From Lineus longissimus (Eukaryota > Nemertea > Pilidiophora > Heteronemertea > Lineidae): DNA of 64,000 bases. A model generated the notes under the pieces. It saw nothing but the letters and a program-made list of their open reading frames with translations. It had not been told where the DNA came from and searched no databases. The stretch is taken from the NCBI RefSeq assembly GCF_910592395.1, contig NC_088320.1, forward strand, positions 14,198,501 through 14,262,500, read 5' to 3'. How positions within the stretch are numbered: the first letter of the stretch is position 1; each line of letters opens with the position of its first letter. The position numbers were made by a program, and so were the translations under genes. This document shows positions 1-10,310 of this stretch, one piece after another.

Positions 1-128
1 GGATTTCGTGCTATCTTCCCTCAAGATTGTCCATTGTTCCCGACCGAAGCGTGAGCCTAATCCCTCAACCCCAAACAATAGCAAGGAAGTTGTTCAATAG
101 ATCTGCCGACCTCCCTATTATATATATA

Positions 129-2257
129 CAATAAATGCTCAGTTACCTCGGGATCAGCCAATTTTTGCAAACACACAATATGAGGCCTTTATGGGGGAGA
201 GAAAGTTCACCACTTATTTATGGTGACAGCTGTTTCAATAGGTGTTTAAATTAACATGAAGTCAGAACATCATGCTCATTTCGTTTATTCAAGTCAGACC
301 CCTTGGGAGTTCATTGAGTAATAGAATAAAAGTGAATAGGTCGCTCTTGTCTGCATTGGAGTGTATCCTAACACTGAATGAAAAGTCAAAATCAGTCAGC
401 ATTAGACAACTCATTACAACACTATAAAAGACCAAATTTCAACATTGATTGGTGGAATGAGTCTCATGAGCCGAAAAGTCAACACTTTATGACAAATTCA
501 GACTTCTGTTACAAGTCAGTCACTGTCTTCATTGTAATCATGAAACACAATATCCTCTTCCATATCAGACAGTTCATCTTCATCAAGGAGAAGACCTCCT
601 TCCGCCTGAGCATCGGCGTATTGTCCATTTTCACGTGGAATGAGTCCAGCTACTTGGAATCCCCGAATTGCTGCATTGGGACTTACATCAGCCCATGCAT
701 GACTTAGAATTCCTAGAACTGATAGGAGAGGGATTTTGTCACACTGTCCATCTGCATTAGTATGCTGGGTTTTCCATTCCTTCCAGTACTTACGGACCAA
801 GGTTTTAAACCCCCTCATGACGGTTAGGTCTAGAGGCTGGGCGAGAGATGTACATCTGGCAGGGATGTCATCAAGTAAAATACCAGCTTCAACCAGAGGC
901 TGGCAGAATTGTTCGGCCTGATGTGGGCGAAATCTGTCTACCAAAAGCAAAATTTCATTTGGATTAAAGTCTCCAACAAAGGGAAAAAAGATTTCTTCCT
1001 GCCAGTGCTGCAGTGTTCCTGCATTCTCCCACCCAGACCTTGAAGACGTTACCCTTACATTTTCTGGTATGTCATGCAGGGCTCTGATTTCCCTAACAAA
1101 ACCGGGTTCCCTGAAAACGACATGAGCTGGAGCTTTCTCTCCATTTGACCCAATTGTAAGTCCAACCGTACAACCCAGTTTTGGGTTCCCCCTCGATGTC
1201 CGCACATCAATGTTCTTTGACCCCTTTGTTGCAGCAGTATACATTGGCGGAAAATCAAGTTGGGTAAAAGTTTCATTAAAGTTAAAAATAGTGTGGACGT
1301 TATTTTCCTGAACAGTAGTCCGTACCTCCTCTTGAAATCTAGCCACCCTCTCATCAGCATCACGTGGTAATGTGGCAGTATCCTTGGTCTTTCGACGAAA
1401 CGTGATGCACTTTCTGGCCATGAACCTTGACAACAACCTATCACTAGCAACAAAGTTCACTCTTTCAGGGCGCTGGTGCCTCATTTCATCCTGTCTTTCG
1501 ACAGGAAGCTCACCCCACCAATTTTCAAAGGCTACAACAGCATCCTGGCGAAGATCAGACCTGGATACAGGCAGAGCTCTCTGCCTCCTCTCAAGAAATG
1601 ACTGGTGCACGGCATCTTCAACCTCAGGCCATAATCCATCATGATCAATGCGCACCCTTCGACTGTGAGCATTGTGTTCTGCCTGGTCCATGAGGTGGTC
1701 AATGTCCTGAATCCATCCGCGCAAAGTTGAATTGGCCAATCTATGCCTCCTTGCATACTCTGCGACATTCAAAACCTGACCATGTTCAATAGCATGCTGA
1801 CAGTCTAATGCATGCCGTAGACGTGCCTCCACAGGGTAGCCATGGAGTCGCCTAGACGTACCAGGACGATGACCTTCCATATCACCCTCACCATCATTAG
1901 GCATATCCATGCAGACAACCAAACGTACAAACAACACGAAAAGGTGGATAAAAGTTGTAATCATTGTCACTGGTCAGAGGTCTGCGTATTGAATGACTGA
2001 AACCAATTTCACTAAAAAACAAGAAAGGGTTAATTCTTTTTCTCCTACAATAGTATGAAATAGACCCAGGCCTTGGCAAAGGACACGTCTCATTCAAGTC
2101 CTCTTTCAGAAAACCAATCAACCATAGGCCTGTACACTTCTATTCACTAAAAAATCAGTGTCACATTTTACATGAATACCCTCTCTGGGCCCCATTTTAT
2201 ACCAAAAACTAAGTTGATCTGAAGTAGGCCTATCCCGAGGTAACTGAGCATTTACTG
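129..2257 (-). mobile_element. pogo/Tigger-like DNA transposon, left copy
   Basis: A 2129-bp element with terminal inverted repeats of about 25 bp. The inner-facing end reads CAGTAAATGCTCAGTTACC on the reverse strand; the outer end has one mismatch (CAATAAATGC). It is flanked by TA on both sides (127-128 and 2258-2259), the TA duplication expected of the Tc1/mariner/pogo superfamily. It contains one long transposase frame. The whole unit, including its TA flanks, is mirrored in the right arm, so it was inserted before the arms separated. Confidence 0.9.
516..1970 (-). CDS. pogo/Tigger-like transposase (CENP-B/DDE_1 type)
   Basis: 484 residues, uninterrupted. Residues about 45-90 form a helix-turn-helix region of the CENP-B/psq N-terminal type. 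A DDE superfamily endonuclease core follows. The three acidic blocks are recognisable: the first is at N232 in a FNFNET context where the family normally has Asp, the second is D345 in LLLVDRF, and the third is D381 in QPLDLT. The change of the first catalytic Asp to Asn predicts loss of strand cleavage while DNA binding could remain. The first 20 residues are hydrophobic and may not be translated; Met21 is an equally good start. It lies inside TIRs at 129-2257. What is seen is an intact frame; loss of activity is inferred from one residue. Confidence 0.85.
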   Translation of the reverse strand: MTMITTFIHLFVLFVRLVVCMDMPNDGEGDMEGHRPGTSRRLHGYPVEARLRHALDCQHAIEHGQVLNVAEYARRHRLANSTLRGWIQDIDHLMDQAEHNAHSRRVRIDHDGLWPEVEDAVHQSFLERRQRALPVSRSDLRQDAVVAFENWWGELPVERQDEMRHQRPERVNFVASDRLLSRFMARKCITFRRKTKDTATLPRDADERVARFQEEVRTTVQENNVHTIFNFNETFTQLDFPPMYTAATKGSKNIDVRTSRGNPKLGCTVGLTIGSNGEKAPAHVVFREPGFVREIRALHDIPENVRVTSSRSGWENAGTLQHWQEEIFFPFVGDFNPNEILLLVDRFRPHQAEQFCQPLVEAGILLDDIPARCTSLAQPLDLTVMRGFKTLVRKYWKEWKTQHTNADGQCDKIPLLSVLGILSHAWADVSPNAAIRGFQVAGLIPRENGQYADAQAEGGLLLDEDELSDMEEDIVFHDYNEDSD

Positions 2258-2279
2258 TATATATGAATATACTGGACCT

Positions 2280-2408
2280 CTCACCAATAAGATCCCAAGC
2301 CCCACAATACCCGATTTGTACCACCGCCTCGATGGGAAGAGTATAAACAACTGAACCGAGGCGGTGGTAGAAATTGGGTATTGTCGGGCTTGGGATCTCA
2401 TTGGTGAG
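2280..2408. repeat. 129-bp imperfect hairpin (foldback MITE), left
   Basis: Two arms of about 52 bases are inverted copies of each other (CTCACCAATAAGATCCCAAG and its partner ending at 2408) around a loop of about 25 bases. No coding content. It sits directly inside the pogo element and is mirrored at 59820-59948. It is probably a small foldback or MITE-type element; the superfamily is not determined. Confidence 0.75.
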
Positions 2409-2884
2409 TTGCTCCAGTAACTAATCCAACAGAGGGCAGCAGGATTTAACACCTCCTTTGGGTTGAGGATATGGGTCACTGCTGCTTTGTGTGATTATTA
2501 CATAAGCAGACGTGTATAGAAAATCCTCATTCTAAACCATACATTCTGTGTCACCCGAGGTAGAGATTAATTACTACTAGATATACGATGTTTAATATAT
2601 GTATGTATACGCATATATATCATTGTTAATTGTAGCTAGGACTAGGAACATGGTTGATTTTTTAAAATAGTGACTTTGATGAACAGAAATTTTACAAAAA
2701 ATATTTTGTTCTTGGAACGCTTTATGTTCGGCCAATTTTGTTAGAACTTTGACACACTGATCACTAGGTCTATGACAACATGAATATATGAGCAGTTTTT
2801 TCAGTGAAATGTCTCATCTTGCAAAAAAGATGATTTGTAAGCACTCTCTTTGCATTAATCTTCAAAATATACAGTGTTTTTCAA
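2409..2884. other. No gene seen
   Basis: AT-rich sequence with an alternating TA/TG stretch near 2580-2620. No open frame, RNA gene or terminal repeat was recognised. It is mirrored in the right arm around 59344-59819. Confidence 0.6.
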
Positions 2885-3456
2885 AAAAAAGGAAACCGAG
2901 ATTAAGTTGTTAATTTCCTGGACACGGCTAAATATTTTGGAAATTGGCAACCACCATCTATTACCCAATGATGTCCTCTTTCTTATGACACCATTAAATT
3001 CAATTAACTGTCAGAGATGACTGAACACGGAACAGTTCAATCAACCATGGCAGAACTGATCCTCAACCAGACAAACGTGTTGGTAATCAACATTGTCTGC
3101 CCAGTGCAGGGTTTCCTTTTGTTTGGCCTCAAAATTATGCAAACCTTTTGCATGTGTTTCAATTGCACACTCCCTAAAATTTGGAAAGGTTGCTCATTTT
3201 CTCAGACCAGCAAAATGCAGCTTAGAACTAAGCAGCGTGTGTTTGAGGTAAACGAGTGGCTGATGAATGGACTGAAGTCTCCAGCAAGTAGCAGATACAT
3301 TTGGTGCGACCAACCATGAGATTAAATGGTCACCACGGTCCCCTGACCTCACCCCCTGTGATTTTTTTGCGGGGAAATATTGAGAACCAAGACAACAAGT
3401 CGCCTTCACCAGATATCAATGACCTAAGTGCCAGAATCGTCGCTGCATGAAGTTGT
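2885..3456 (+). pseudogene. Tc1/mariner-type transposase relic, left
   Basis: Decayed transposase on the plus strand. At 3327-3380 the translation reads WSPRSPDLTPCDFF, the hallmark block around the second catalytic Asp of insect-type Tc1/mariner (IS630) transposases. After a frameshift, SPDINDLSARIVAA follows at about 3400-3450. Upstream, 3240-3275 gives a degenerate VFEVNEWL segment. Several stops and frameshifts make it non-functional. A TIR candidate may start near 2870 (ACAGTGTTTTTCAAAAA), but the other end was not found. Both arms carry it. Confidence 0.75.
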
Positions 3457-3945
3457 AATATATCCATCACAAATATGAAACTTGTATAATCCACAATAGT
3501 GCGATTATTAGTTAGCTTCTCCATGTAACATGGTACTTTGTATTTCTTGATGTCTTACCACCGCGTATCACATCGCTAGCCAATGACAGATGACAACCAC
3601 TACGGTTCAACTAGGGAAAAATGCATCACTGGGTGGTAGAACTTTTGTCATTGCCTTCTGCAAGTTTACAGTCAGTCGTCTGTTCAAGAACAGTGACTTG
3701 CCCCAGGACACAAAATGGGCCACCCTCTACATTCTGCATTGTACACTGACGTGTGCATCAGAAGATGCAGGTGTCGGTCATACACATAAAGGCAATAGCT
3801 ACATTTCTAATTGGCCATGGTCAAATCAAATGCTCGTAGGCAATATCCGTATGGTGGGTAACTTAATGGACCTTCTCCAAGAGAACCAATTCATCAATTA
3901 ATCTCTGCTCACCAAAGCAGACAAAGGTAAATGACATGACTGTGA
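3457..3945. other. Anonymous segment with a 103-codon open frame
   Basis: A frame at 3590-3901 (plus) is also open in the right arm (58326-58637, minus) with few changes. I do not recognise the product and see no splice or initiation context to support it. Its last bases (3929-3945) are the target site of the Penelope-like insertion. Confidence 0.35.
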
Positions 3946-4026
3946 ATAGTAGAAGTAAAACTGGATACCGTCACTGTAGTTTACAACAATGTCCATCGGT
4001 CCCTATTGTTGGGCTGTTGTGTTGCT

Positions 4027-4069
4027 CCACCGACGCGCGTTTCTGCCCCTCTAGGCTTCATCAGGGTGG
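4027..4069 (-). ncRNA. Hammerhead ribozyme motif, copy 1
   Basis: On the minus strand: stem I CCACC pairs with GGTGG, the core is CTGATGA, stem II pairs GCCT with GGGC around AGAG, then GAAA, a very short stem III made of the self-complementary ACGCGCGT, and cleavage triplet GTC. The tiny palindromic stem III suggests activity as a dimer. There is an A-A mismatch at the base of stem II. Confidence 0.75.
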
Positions 4070-4368
4070 CTGGGGTTCACTAGCATCTGTCTAGTTCGAA
4101 GTTCACAGTTTGAATGACATCATAACTCAGGGGTGGTTTTTCAATGACGTTGTGACGTTATAGACTCTGTTGCAACTCTGTTGTTGAAACATTCTGTTGT
4201 AGTCAAGCAGGTGGGCTGTCCAAATGGCACATGTTGAGAAGTACAGGATCAACCGATGATACACACGGACCAGACAATAAAATCAGAATAGTAGAAGTAA
4301 AACTGGATACCGTCACTGTAGTTTACAACAATGTCCATCGGTCCTTATTGTTGGGCTGTTGTGTTGCT

Positions 4369-4411
4369 CCACCGACGCGCGTTTCTGCCCCTCTAGGCTT
4401 CATCAGGGTGG
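4369..4411 (-). ncRNA. Hammerhead ribozyme motif, copy 2
   Basis: The same 43-nt motif as copy 1, with the same core bases and the same strand, about 342 bases away. Copies 1 and 2 are therefore tandem direct repeats whose transcript could self-cleave into unit-length pieces. Confidence 0.75.
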
Positions 4412-4553
4412 CTGGGTTGACTACAACAGAATGTTTCAACAACAGAGTCGCAACAAAGTCTATAACGTCACAACGTCATTGAGAAACCACCCCTGAGTCA
4501 TGATGTCATTCAAACTGTGAACTTCGAACAAGACAGATGCAAGTCAACCCCAG

Positions 4554-4596
4554 CCACCCTGATGAAGCCTAGAGGGGCAGAAACGCGCGTCGGTGG
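4554..4596 (+). ncRNA. Hammerhead ribozyme motif, copy 3 (inverted)
   Basis: Stem I CCACC 4554-4558 and GGTGG 4592-4596; CTGATGA 4559-4565; GAAA 4580-4583; cleavage triplet GTC 4589-4591. Orientation is opposite to copies 1 and 2, because this block is the inverted terminal repeat of the element. Confidence 0.75.
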
Positions 4597-4692
4597 AGCA
4601 ACACAACAGCCCAACAATAGGGACCGATGGACATTGTTGTAAACTACAGTGACGGTATCCAGTTTTACTTCTACTAAATGACATGACTGTGA

Positions 4693-6235
4693 CCAACAGA
4701 GCATTTAAAAGCCCTCATGAAATGATCAACTTATGTTCACAAGTGGTTTATTGCTGGCCGTTCTATTTTGTGTCCACCCCCAATCGCACCAAGGAAAAGT
4801 ATAAGAAAATCCACTTTTTGGTTGAATTTATGCTCAAAATGACAAAATTCAATGACATTTATGATCAAAATCGGTAATACAAACCTCGTACCATACACCT
4901 GGGTCTTTGTTTGGAATAATATCAGGTTCTTACTTAGGACTTCAGCACTTTACAAATCACACAACATTACCTTGATAACAGCGCTGATTTTTTTTTTAAA
5001 TCCCCATAATATGCTATAATCAACCATACCAATGGAATTTTTCTTTCAAAAGATAATTCCAACTGTGTCAAATTTGAGTAGGTAAAACGTATGTAAACCA
5101 ACATGCTAAGTGACCTTCCTTTTTTACCCGGGAGATAAAAATCTCCAACAACTACAACTGAGGCTTCTGTTGTTCCAGCGGCAACGACGTCTAACAGCAG
5201 TTGCACATATTGCTGCATGTGCCCTCATGAAATGTCTTTTTGAATTCCGCCATTGTTTTGATAGATTTGGAGAAAAAAATGCAATGGAACTCCCTTCAAT
5301 TTACCAAGAACATTGTAAAAGACGCCCAAACATTTGTTTGCCAGTCTACCGTTCTTTCAGAGTGAGGACATCCAATCCAAACAGAAGCAAACTCGGCGTT
5401 TGCTGATAATATTTGCAAACAAATGCTGGGAGAACTTTGCAAGCGTAGACCAGCCTTAATGTGGCAAAACAACCTTCCAAACAAGGCGTCGATTTGAGAT
5501 GAGAATAATTTGCAACAAATGGTGATGCCAACGATAACACGACATTCTCTCTCAATCCAGAGAAGGTGCTCTTAAATTTTTGACATCTCAGGATTGAGAA
5601 ACAACCTGCAACCCTTTCAATCACTTCTGCGACTTGTAGCTCCTAGTTGTTACATTGGATAGTTTAAACATTTTCGTATAGCAGCCCTGGGGTTAAGCTG
5701 TTCTATAACGGACCGCTGCTACCAACGATAAACCATTGTCACTATACCCGAGTAATGGCTTCTTTGGTTATAAAACTTAGTCTCGAAGATTATAACGAGT
5801 GTTACATTTGTCATCGTAGTGTTGAACAATTAAAATCCTCCTCAAATGATAATACGAGGACAATGATTAGAGGACTTGACCTTGGACGATCATGGTGATT
5901 TTCGAACTGTTAAGCAATATTCACATGAGAAACTGATTCAAACAGTAAACTTTTAGAGTTAATGGATTTCTTCCCTTGTCAGGTATATAACTGTATCTTC
6001 GGCTTTTAGTGGTTGTTATTTATTCGATTCGACTGCGAGTAGAACAATATGTCCTACGAGCACACTGTTCGCATAACAGGACTTATCTGAACTGAATTGC
6101 TACCTAGCTGATGAACAAATCAGAGCTAACTGATAGACACTGTGGGAAACGCCTTATGCCCGAGTTTCATTGATCTAAGACCGCTCTACTATCATGTATA
6201 AGTTTACCGACTTTATATCGTATCTTAATATTCAA
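4693..6235. other. Anonymous region with a possible relic frame at 5110-5460
   Basis: The strand and frame starting near 5170 (QRQRRLTAVAHIAACALM) is open in both arms. The left copy has an 11-base insertion near 5390 that shifts it; the right copy (57528-57806, minus) runs longer. The arginine-rich, alanine-rich start resembles an ORF from a DNA transposon, but I cannot assign it. The rest (5640-6235) shows no coding signal. Confidence 0.35.
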
Positions 6236-6411
6236 GTCAAACCGGGCAGGCTTAATTCTCTATATTGACCATTGCTATTTAGAGGTCCCCAATATTTCAT
6301 ATTTTCTGGGTGATCTTAACAGGTTCGTCAGTATTTTCATCTACTCTGCAAATAAAGGGACGAAGGTTTAGACAAACCCTGTCGAAGGCGTTCAAATGTG
6401 ACCAGAAATGA
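6236..6411 (+). pseudogene. Old GPCR relic (3' end only), left
   Basis: The sequence aligns base by base with the last part of the GPCR genes downstream, from the TM7 approach through the C-terminal tail. Examples are TTTTCATCTACT for the FFIYC block and a degenerate RRFRQALGKAF region ending in TGA at 6409-6411. The frame is broken. It is a fourth, much older member of the local GPCR family. In the right arm the same relic is split by a MITE. Confidence 0.7.
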
Positions 6412-7879
6412 TATATGGCGTGAAATTTCATAAAATACTCCTTTTTCTGACCATTAGAATACGCGTATAATTATAGAAGCCTGTTTTCCCCGGATATTCT
6501 ATCCTTGGATTTTTCATACGTTAACACCGGCATCAGGATAGCCAAACATCGTTTAAAAAGCATGTGCTGACAAGATAAATATGTATGATTGCGACTACTA
6601 TTCCTGGTCGCAATGTGTTTCTAGACAAAATCAATGCTTTTAGAAAGTGTACGTCGACTGCGCATGCGGAATCTTGAAAATCAATTATTTATATATAAAG
6701 GTTTTGACTTCGTGAGGTGTACATTGTAAAAACTCTTCCTAATGTGCCTATTGGTATTAAAAACATTGAAGAAATAAGAAATATGTGCTTACTTCTCGCA
6801 TGTGAATAATGACCAGAGGCATTGCATTTGGCGTGTGGGTTGATCACAGTGATGTATGTACCGTTTAGCAATATACACACAAGAACTACCTCCGGAAGTA
6901 CGCTCAAACATTAAATACCGATATCATGTTCCGTGTTACCGAAACAGAATACAACATCGATAGCAAAGTTATTTCTCCAGTTGCAAGGTGGATATTTGTT
7001 TTCAAAGGTACGCATCTAGCTAGTGTGATTAAATCGAAACCTCAACAGTTTTGTAGAAATATATGTTATCTATGCCACTCATTTCGTGTCCCATTGACCA
7101 TGTTGACTGACAGGGTGACGAAGAGCGTTAAGCTGCGTTTCTATCGATATTCAGTGGTTCTCTTCAGTGGTAGTCCGATTGCTAAAAGGAGTTCGAGTTC
7201 ACCATAATGGAGGTGTTGACGTCGACCATTATCATCAGATCAGAGTGGATATTGTCAAGTAATTTCAGGTGATTCAGGGACAGACTCTTTGGAAACCGAT
7301 GTGTGGGAATTACGGAGAGTTTTGTTTGAACTTTCTCACAGGAATGGAAAATTGTCCAACTGAATGAAAAGCGAATAGAGGGCTAAGAGAACTTCGGTAT
7401 AAGTTAGTGGTGGTGGTTTAACGCGCAGTTTGCAATGATAATCAACATATTGATGAAATTGATTCCTTTGGGGTTTGTGTTCTTTAATCACTCCTGTTGG
7501 TCGGCAAGATATATGACTGATATGTTGTCAGAAAGCCATAATAAAAATGTCCTCCACATGAAAACCAGGTATTTCATCCAGCATATTACAGTTTGGATAA
7601 TCAAGTCAACATGGTCAAGTCTTTCTCATTCAACAAATGATTCAACTAATTCTAATTTAACAAAATCAACCATAAAATTTGATTATGACGTTACCTCGAC
7701 ACGTGTTTTTAATATACAGCAATGACGTGCAGACTAGTGGATTCTGCTAGATTTGATGTATAAACTTGAGCTTCCTTATGCAGGAGTGCGAAATGGTGGG
7801 AACTTCAGTTAAGGCTAGTAGAATTTTTACATATTATTGTTATAATTTTCTCGTAGATGTTTAACAGCTACGAGCTACG
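6412..7879 (+). promoter_or_regulatory. Shared upstream block of GPCR A, left
   Basis: From about 6720 to 7879 the sequence is closely similar to the blocks upstream of GPCR B (10320-11430) and, in part, C (28776-29790 minus), so it was duplicated with the genes. It probably contains the promoter and 5' untranslated region. A pyrimidine-rich tract ending in CGTAG at 7852-7856 is a plausible splice acceptor just before the coding region. A 96-codon frame at 7435-7725 is open in several copies but is not clearly a gene. Confidence 0.45.
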
Positions 7880-8914
7880 ATGGTGACAAAAAACGGAACT
7901 ATTCCTTTCACCACATCGATAGAGCGTGGACGATGTTTGTATCATATATATCCCTTGACAGGTTACTATCATTTGGTGGTTTTCACCGTTAATGTAACAT
8001 TAACGTTCATAATGGCAATAATTGGTTTACCAGCAAATGTACTTGCGATTATTGGCATAGGATATGAGCGGTCTTACACATCAACTTCTGTGCTGCTACA
8101 AGGTTTAGCCGCGACAGACAGTCTGGTCTTAGTTTCGGTAGTTTTTGGTGTGTTATTGGAGGACTTGTACAGGTACACAGGTTTCTGGTTCGAGTATATT
8201 TTGTTTCATGCGCAAGCAATGCGTTATCTTAACACACTGGAGTTCTTTTCAAAGACAGCATCTATCTATATCACTGTTTGCGTTGCCACGGAGCGATTCA
8301 TTGCTGTCTGCAGACCTCTGCGGGCGGCAGCTATATGCACGAAGAAGAATGCCTACATTTTACTTTTCGCAATTTGTTTAGGGTCTTTCTTGTATCGAAT
8401 TCCTTTGATCTTCTTATACGAGTTGACATTTCAATATGACCCTTGCTCACGAATGATCCTGCCCGTGTGGGACACGAGTGATTTGTCCTATAACTATTAT
8501 TACGACATCATCTACATTAGAAGCCTATATTTCATTTTCAGTTCTTCGATACCAATAATAATTATGACATTTTTCACTGGCTTGATATTATCTGGCTTAA
8601 AGCAAGCGACCTCTGCACATCTCATCAAAACTGATACACATCGAGCCGAACAAATGAAGATAGTTACGTACAGGGTTATCACAGTGGCGGTAATATTCAT
8701 AGTACTTGAAGTACCGGGTGGGATTACCCAAATACTTGGACTAATTCAAACATATTCAAGTTTCGATATTCATCCTGATATATATTTTGCTGTCATCATT
8801 ATTTCATACTTTCTCAGCAATTTGAACAGTTTTGTCAATTTTTTCATCTACTGTGCAACGGGACGACGGTTCAGACAAGCCTTGGGAAAGGCATTCAAAT
8901 GTAACCAGAACTGA
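7880..8914 (+). CDS. Rhodopsin-class GPCR, FMRFamide-receptor-like (paralogue A, left)
   Basis: 344 residues, single coding exon, predicted plasma-membrane peptide receptor. Seven hydrophobic segments lie near residues 33-60, 66-92, 115-140, 157-178, 208-238, 262-288 and 300-325. TM1 has PAN (N53) and TM2 has LAATD (D80). The TM3 end is ERF (138-140) in place of DRY, followed by IAVCRPL. TM7 has NFFIY (320-324) in place of NPxxY, then the RRFRQAL helix 8. The N-terminus has an NGT glycosylation site at residue 5. The conserved Cys at the start of TM3 is missing, as in FMRFamide-receptor relatives. The ligand cannot be read from sequence. The right-arm partner differs at about eight residues. 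Confidence 0.85.
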   Translation: MVTKNGTIPFTTSIERGRCLYHIYPLTGYYHLVVFTVNVTLTFIMAIIGLPANVLAIIGIGYERSYTSTSVLLQGLAATDSLVLVSVVFGVLLEDLYRYTGFWFEYILFHAQAMRYLNTLEFFSKTASIYITVCVATERFIAVCRPLRAAAICTKKNAYILLFAICLGSFLYRIPLIFLYELTFQYDPCSRMILPVWDTSDLSYNYYYDIIYIRSLYFIFSSSIPIIIMTFFTGLILSGLKQATSAHLIKTDTHRAEQMKIVTYRVITVAVIFIVLEVPGGITQILGLIQTYSSFDIHPDIYFAVIIISYFLSNLNSFVNFFIYCATGRRFRQALGKAFKCNQN

Positions 8915-9545
8915 TTGATATTGGAGTAGAATGCCAGAAGTTATGCTTTTCTCTCACAATTTAGCCCTTGTATATGGCATCAGAACACCTGGAACAATAT
9001 CAATATTATATACCATTATCAATTACAATTTCCGGGCTTTAAAAAAAACCCGTCATAACATCACCGTGAAGCGTCACGGTGTCCGTCCCAGTCTTTAGAT
9101 TCTCTCTGTAAGAACTAAATGGTAACCATATTATCTATGGCCTTGAAAGATGCGGTAGAACAAACAATTTTCGCGTCATTAAATTTGCGCTAATGCCGGT
9201 CGATGGACATATTCGCGGAATAATATTTTCACCAGACAAGAATATTTTTCTCATTGAAATAAAAATCATCAATTGCGCCCAAGAGCTGCTTCCAGTGAAT
9301 ATGTGTCAACAGGTTTCAATGTATAGAGTAATTAAGCCGATATTACAAAAGATGAGCATTAATCTAGGCCAAAATTGAGGAGGTGTGGAATTTGTGTTTG
9401 TTAGCTGTAATTGTCTACGTGATAATTGCAAGTGGTATTCATTGACTTATTTGATAAATCCTCCTAAAAGGAGAAGTATAAATTGAATTCATCAACGACA
9501 CAGATAATGCACAAAAAAATAATACATAATGCACATGATACAATG
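8915..9545. other. 3' flank of GPCR A, left
   Basis: Shares blocks with the 3' flanks of B and C, including a stretch around 9190-9370 that is open in several copies (starting MPVDGHIRG). There is a perfect 8-bp stem with a 4-base loop at about 9062-9082 (CACCGTGA AGCG TCACGGTG). No separate gene is supported. Confidence 0.45.
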
Positions 9546-10310
9546 CTAATATTTATATAAAGTGCACGTGACATTAAAAAGCTTTGGTGAGTAATTTAGC
9601 GAGGGTCCTCTCAGTAGAGTATGTTTTCTGATAAGATTCACTAAAAAATAAGGACCAGAGTGAGTCAGTAACCCCATCCGGGGTATTAAGACCTGACTTG
9701 CCTTGCTTAACTGTGAAAGCAGATGTAAGTGGTGAGAGACCCAGTTTAAACTAGTGCCCATGAGGGTACTTTTTACAACATCACCACCAGATAGATAATT
9801 AGATAAAAACGCTATATTGAGGTCCCTTGCAGGGAGCACCTTTTAAAAATACGGTAAAATATGAAACCTGTTGGTCATGTATAACATCTTTGACACATTT
9901 TATACCAGCAGCAGTCACAAGTGTGGTGTGATGACTGCGCTTAGGGATACCAAAAAACACGTTTGATACAAAGACCCCTGAAAGGAAACCAGGGAGGCGA
10001 TGTCTCTAGGGCCAGAGTGAAGCGTCGCACATTCATAAACTAGGATAGGGCACACGGCCATTTTCCACATATGAACTTTAACCACAGACGAGACGCCGAG
10101 ATAGGAGAAACCGGTGCTCAATAGACCGAACACTCTCCAAAAAAACGAAGCGCCACTTCTTAGAGTAACTGAAACACTTGTCATGAAGCATTGGGAGTCC
10201 GGGAACATTAGCAGCAATTAAATTTATATCGTCAGCGGATGCTCTGTTAGTAAAAAGATGTTCAGCTATCCTGACACCACATTCAGTATTGGAAAGATCA
10301 TTGAAGAAAA
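9546..10310 (-). pseudogene. 5'-truncated LINE ORF2 relic, left
   Basis: On the minus strand, frames at 10078-10371, 9915-10217 and 9546-9839 join by frameshifts into the C-terminal part of a non-LTR reverse transcriptase. A degenerate ADDINLIA catalytic block is followed by YSKKWRF, then SYLGVSS, a segment starting KVHMWKMAVCPIL, and the post-RT region. The fingers, palm start and endonuclease are absent. It lies between GPCR A and B in both arms. It is a different, older family from the LINE at 16216-20753. Confidence 0.7.

Larger units (their letters stand above)
3946..4675. mobile_element. Penelope-like non-autonomous element with hammerheads (left arm only)
   Basis: A 730-bp insertion flanked by a perfect 17-bp duplication, AAATGACATGACTGTGA, at 3929-3945 and 4676-4692. 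The right arm has the empty site with a single copy near 58290-58310. The ends are long inverted repeats beginning AGTAGAAGTAAAACTGG. A second direct copy of the terminal block starts near 4291. Each of the three blocks holds a hammerhead ribozyme core. Several hammerhead-bearing terminal blocks, inverted or direct, with target duplications of this length fit Penelope-like retroelements. No reverse transcriptase is encoded, so it would depend on an autonomous partner. Confidence 0.75.

Noticed and set aside
378-707. Plus-strand frames over the pogo transposase (378-707, 736-921, 1372-1644)
   Set aside because: They are antisense shadows of the transposase gene.
4231-4704. Two mirrored 64-83-codon frames in the hammerhead element
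   Set aside because: They arise from the inverted repeats of the element and have no protein similarity that I recognise.
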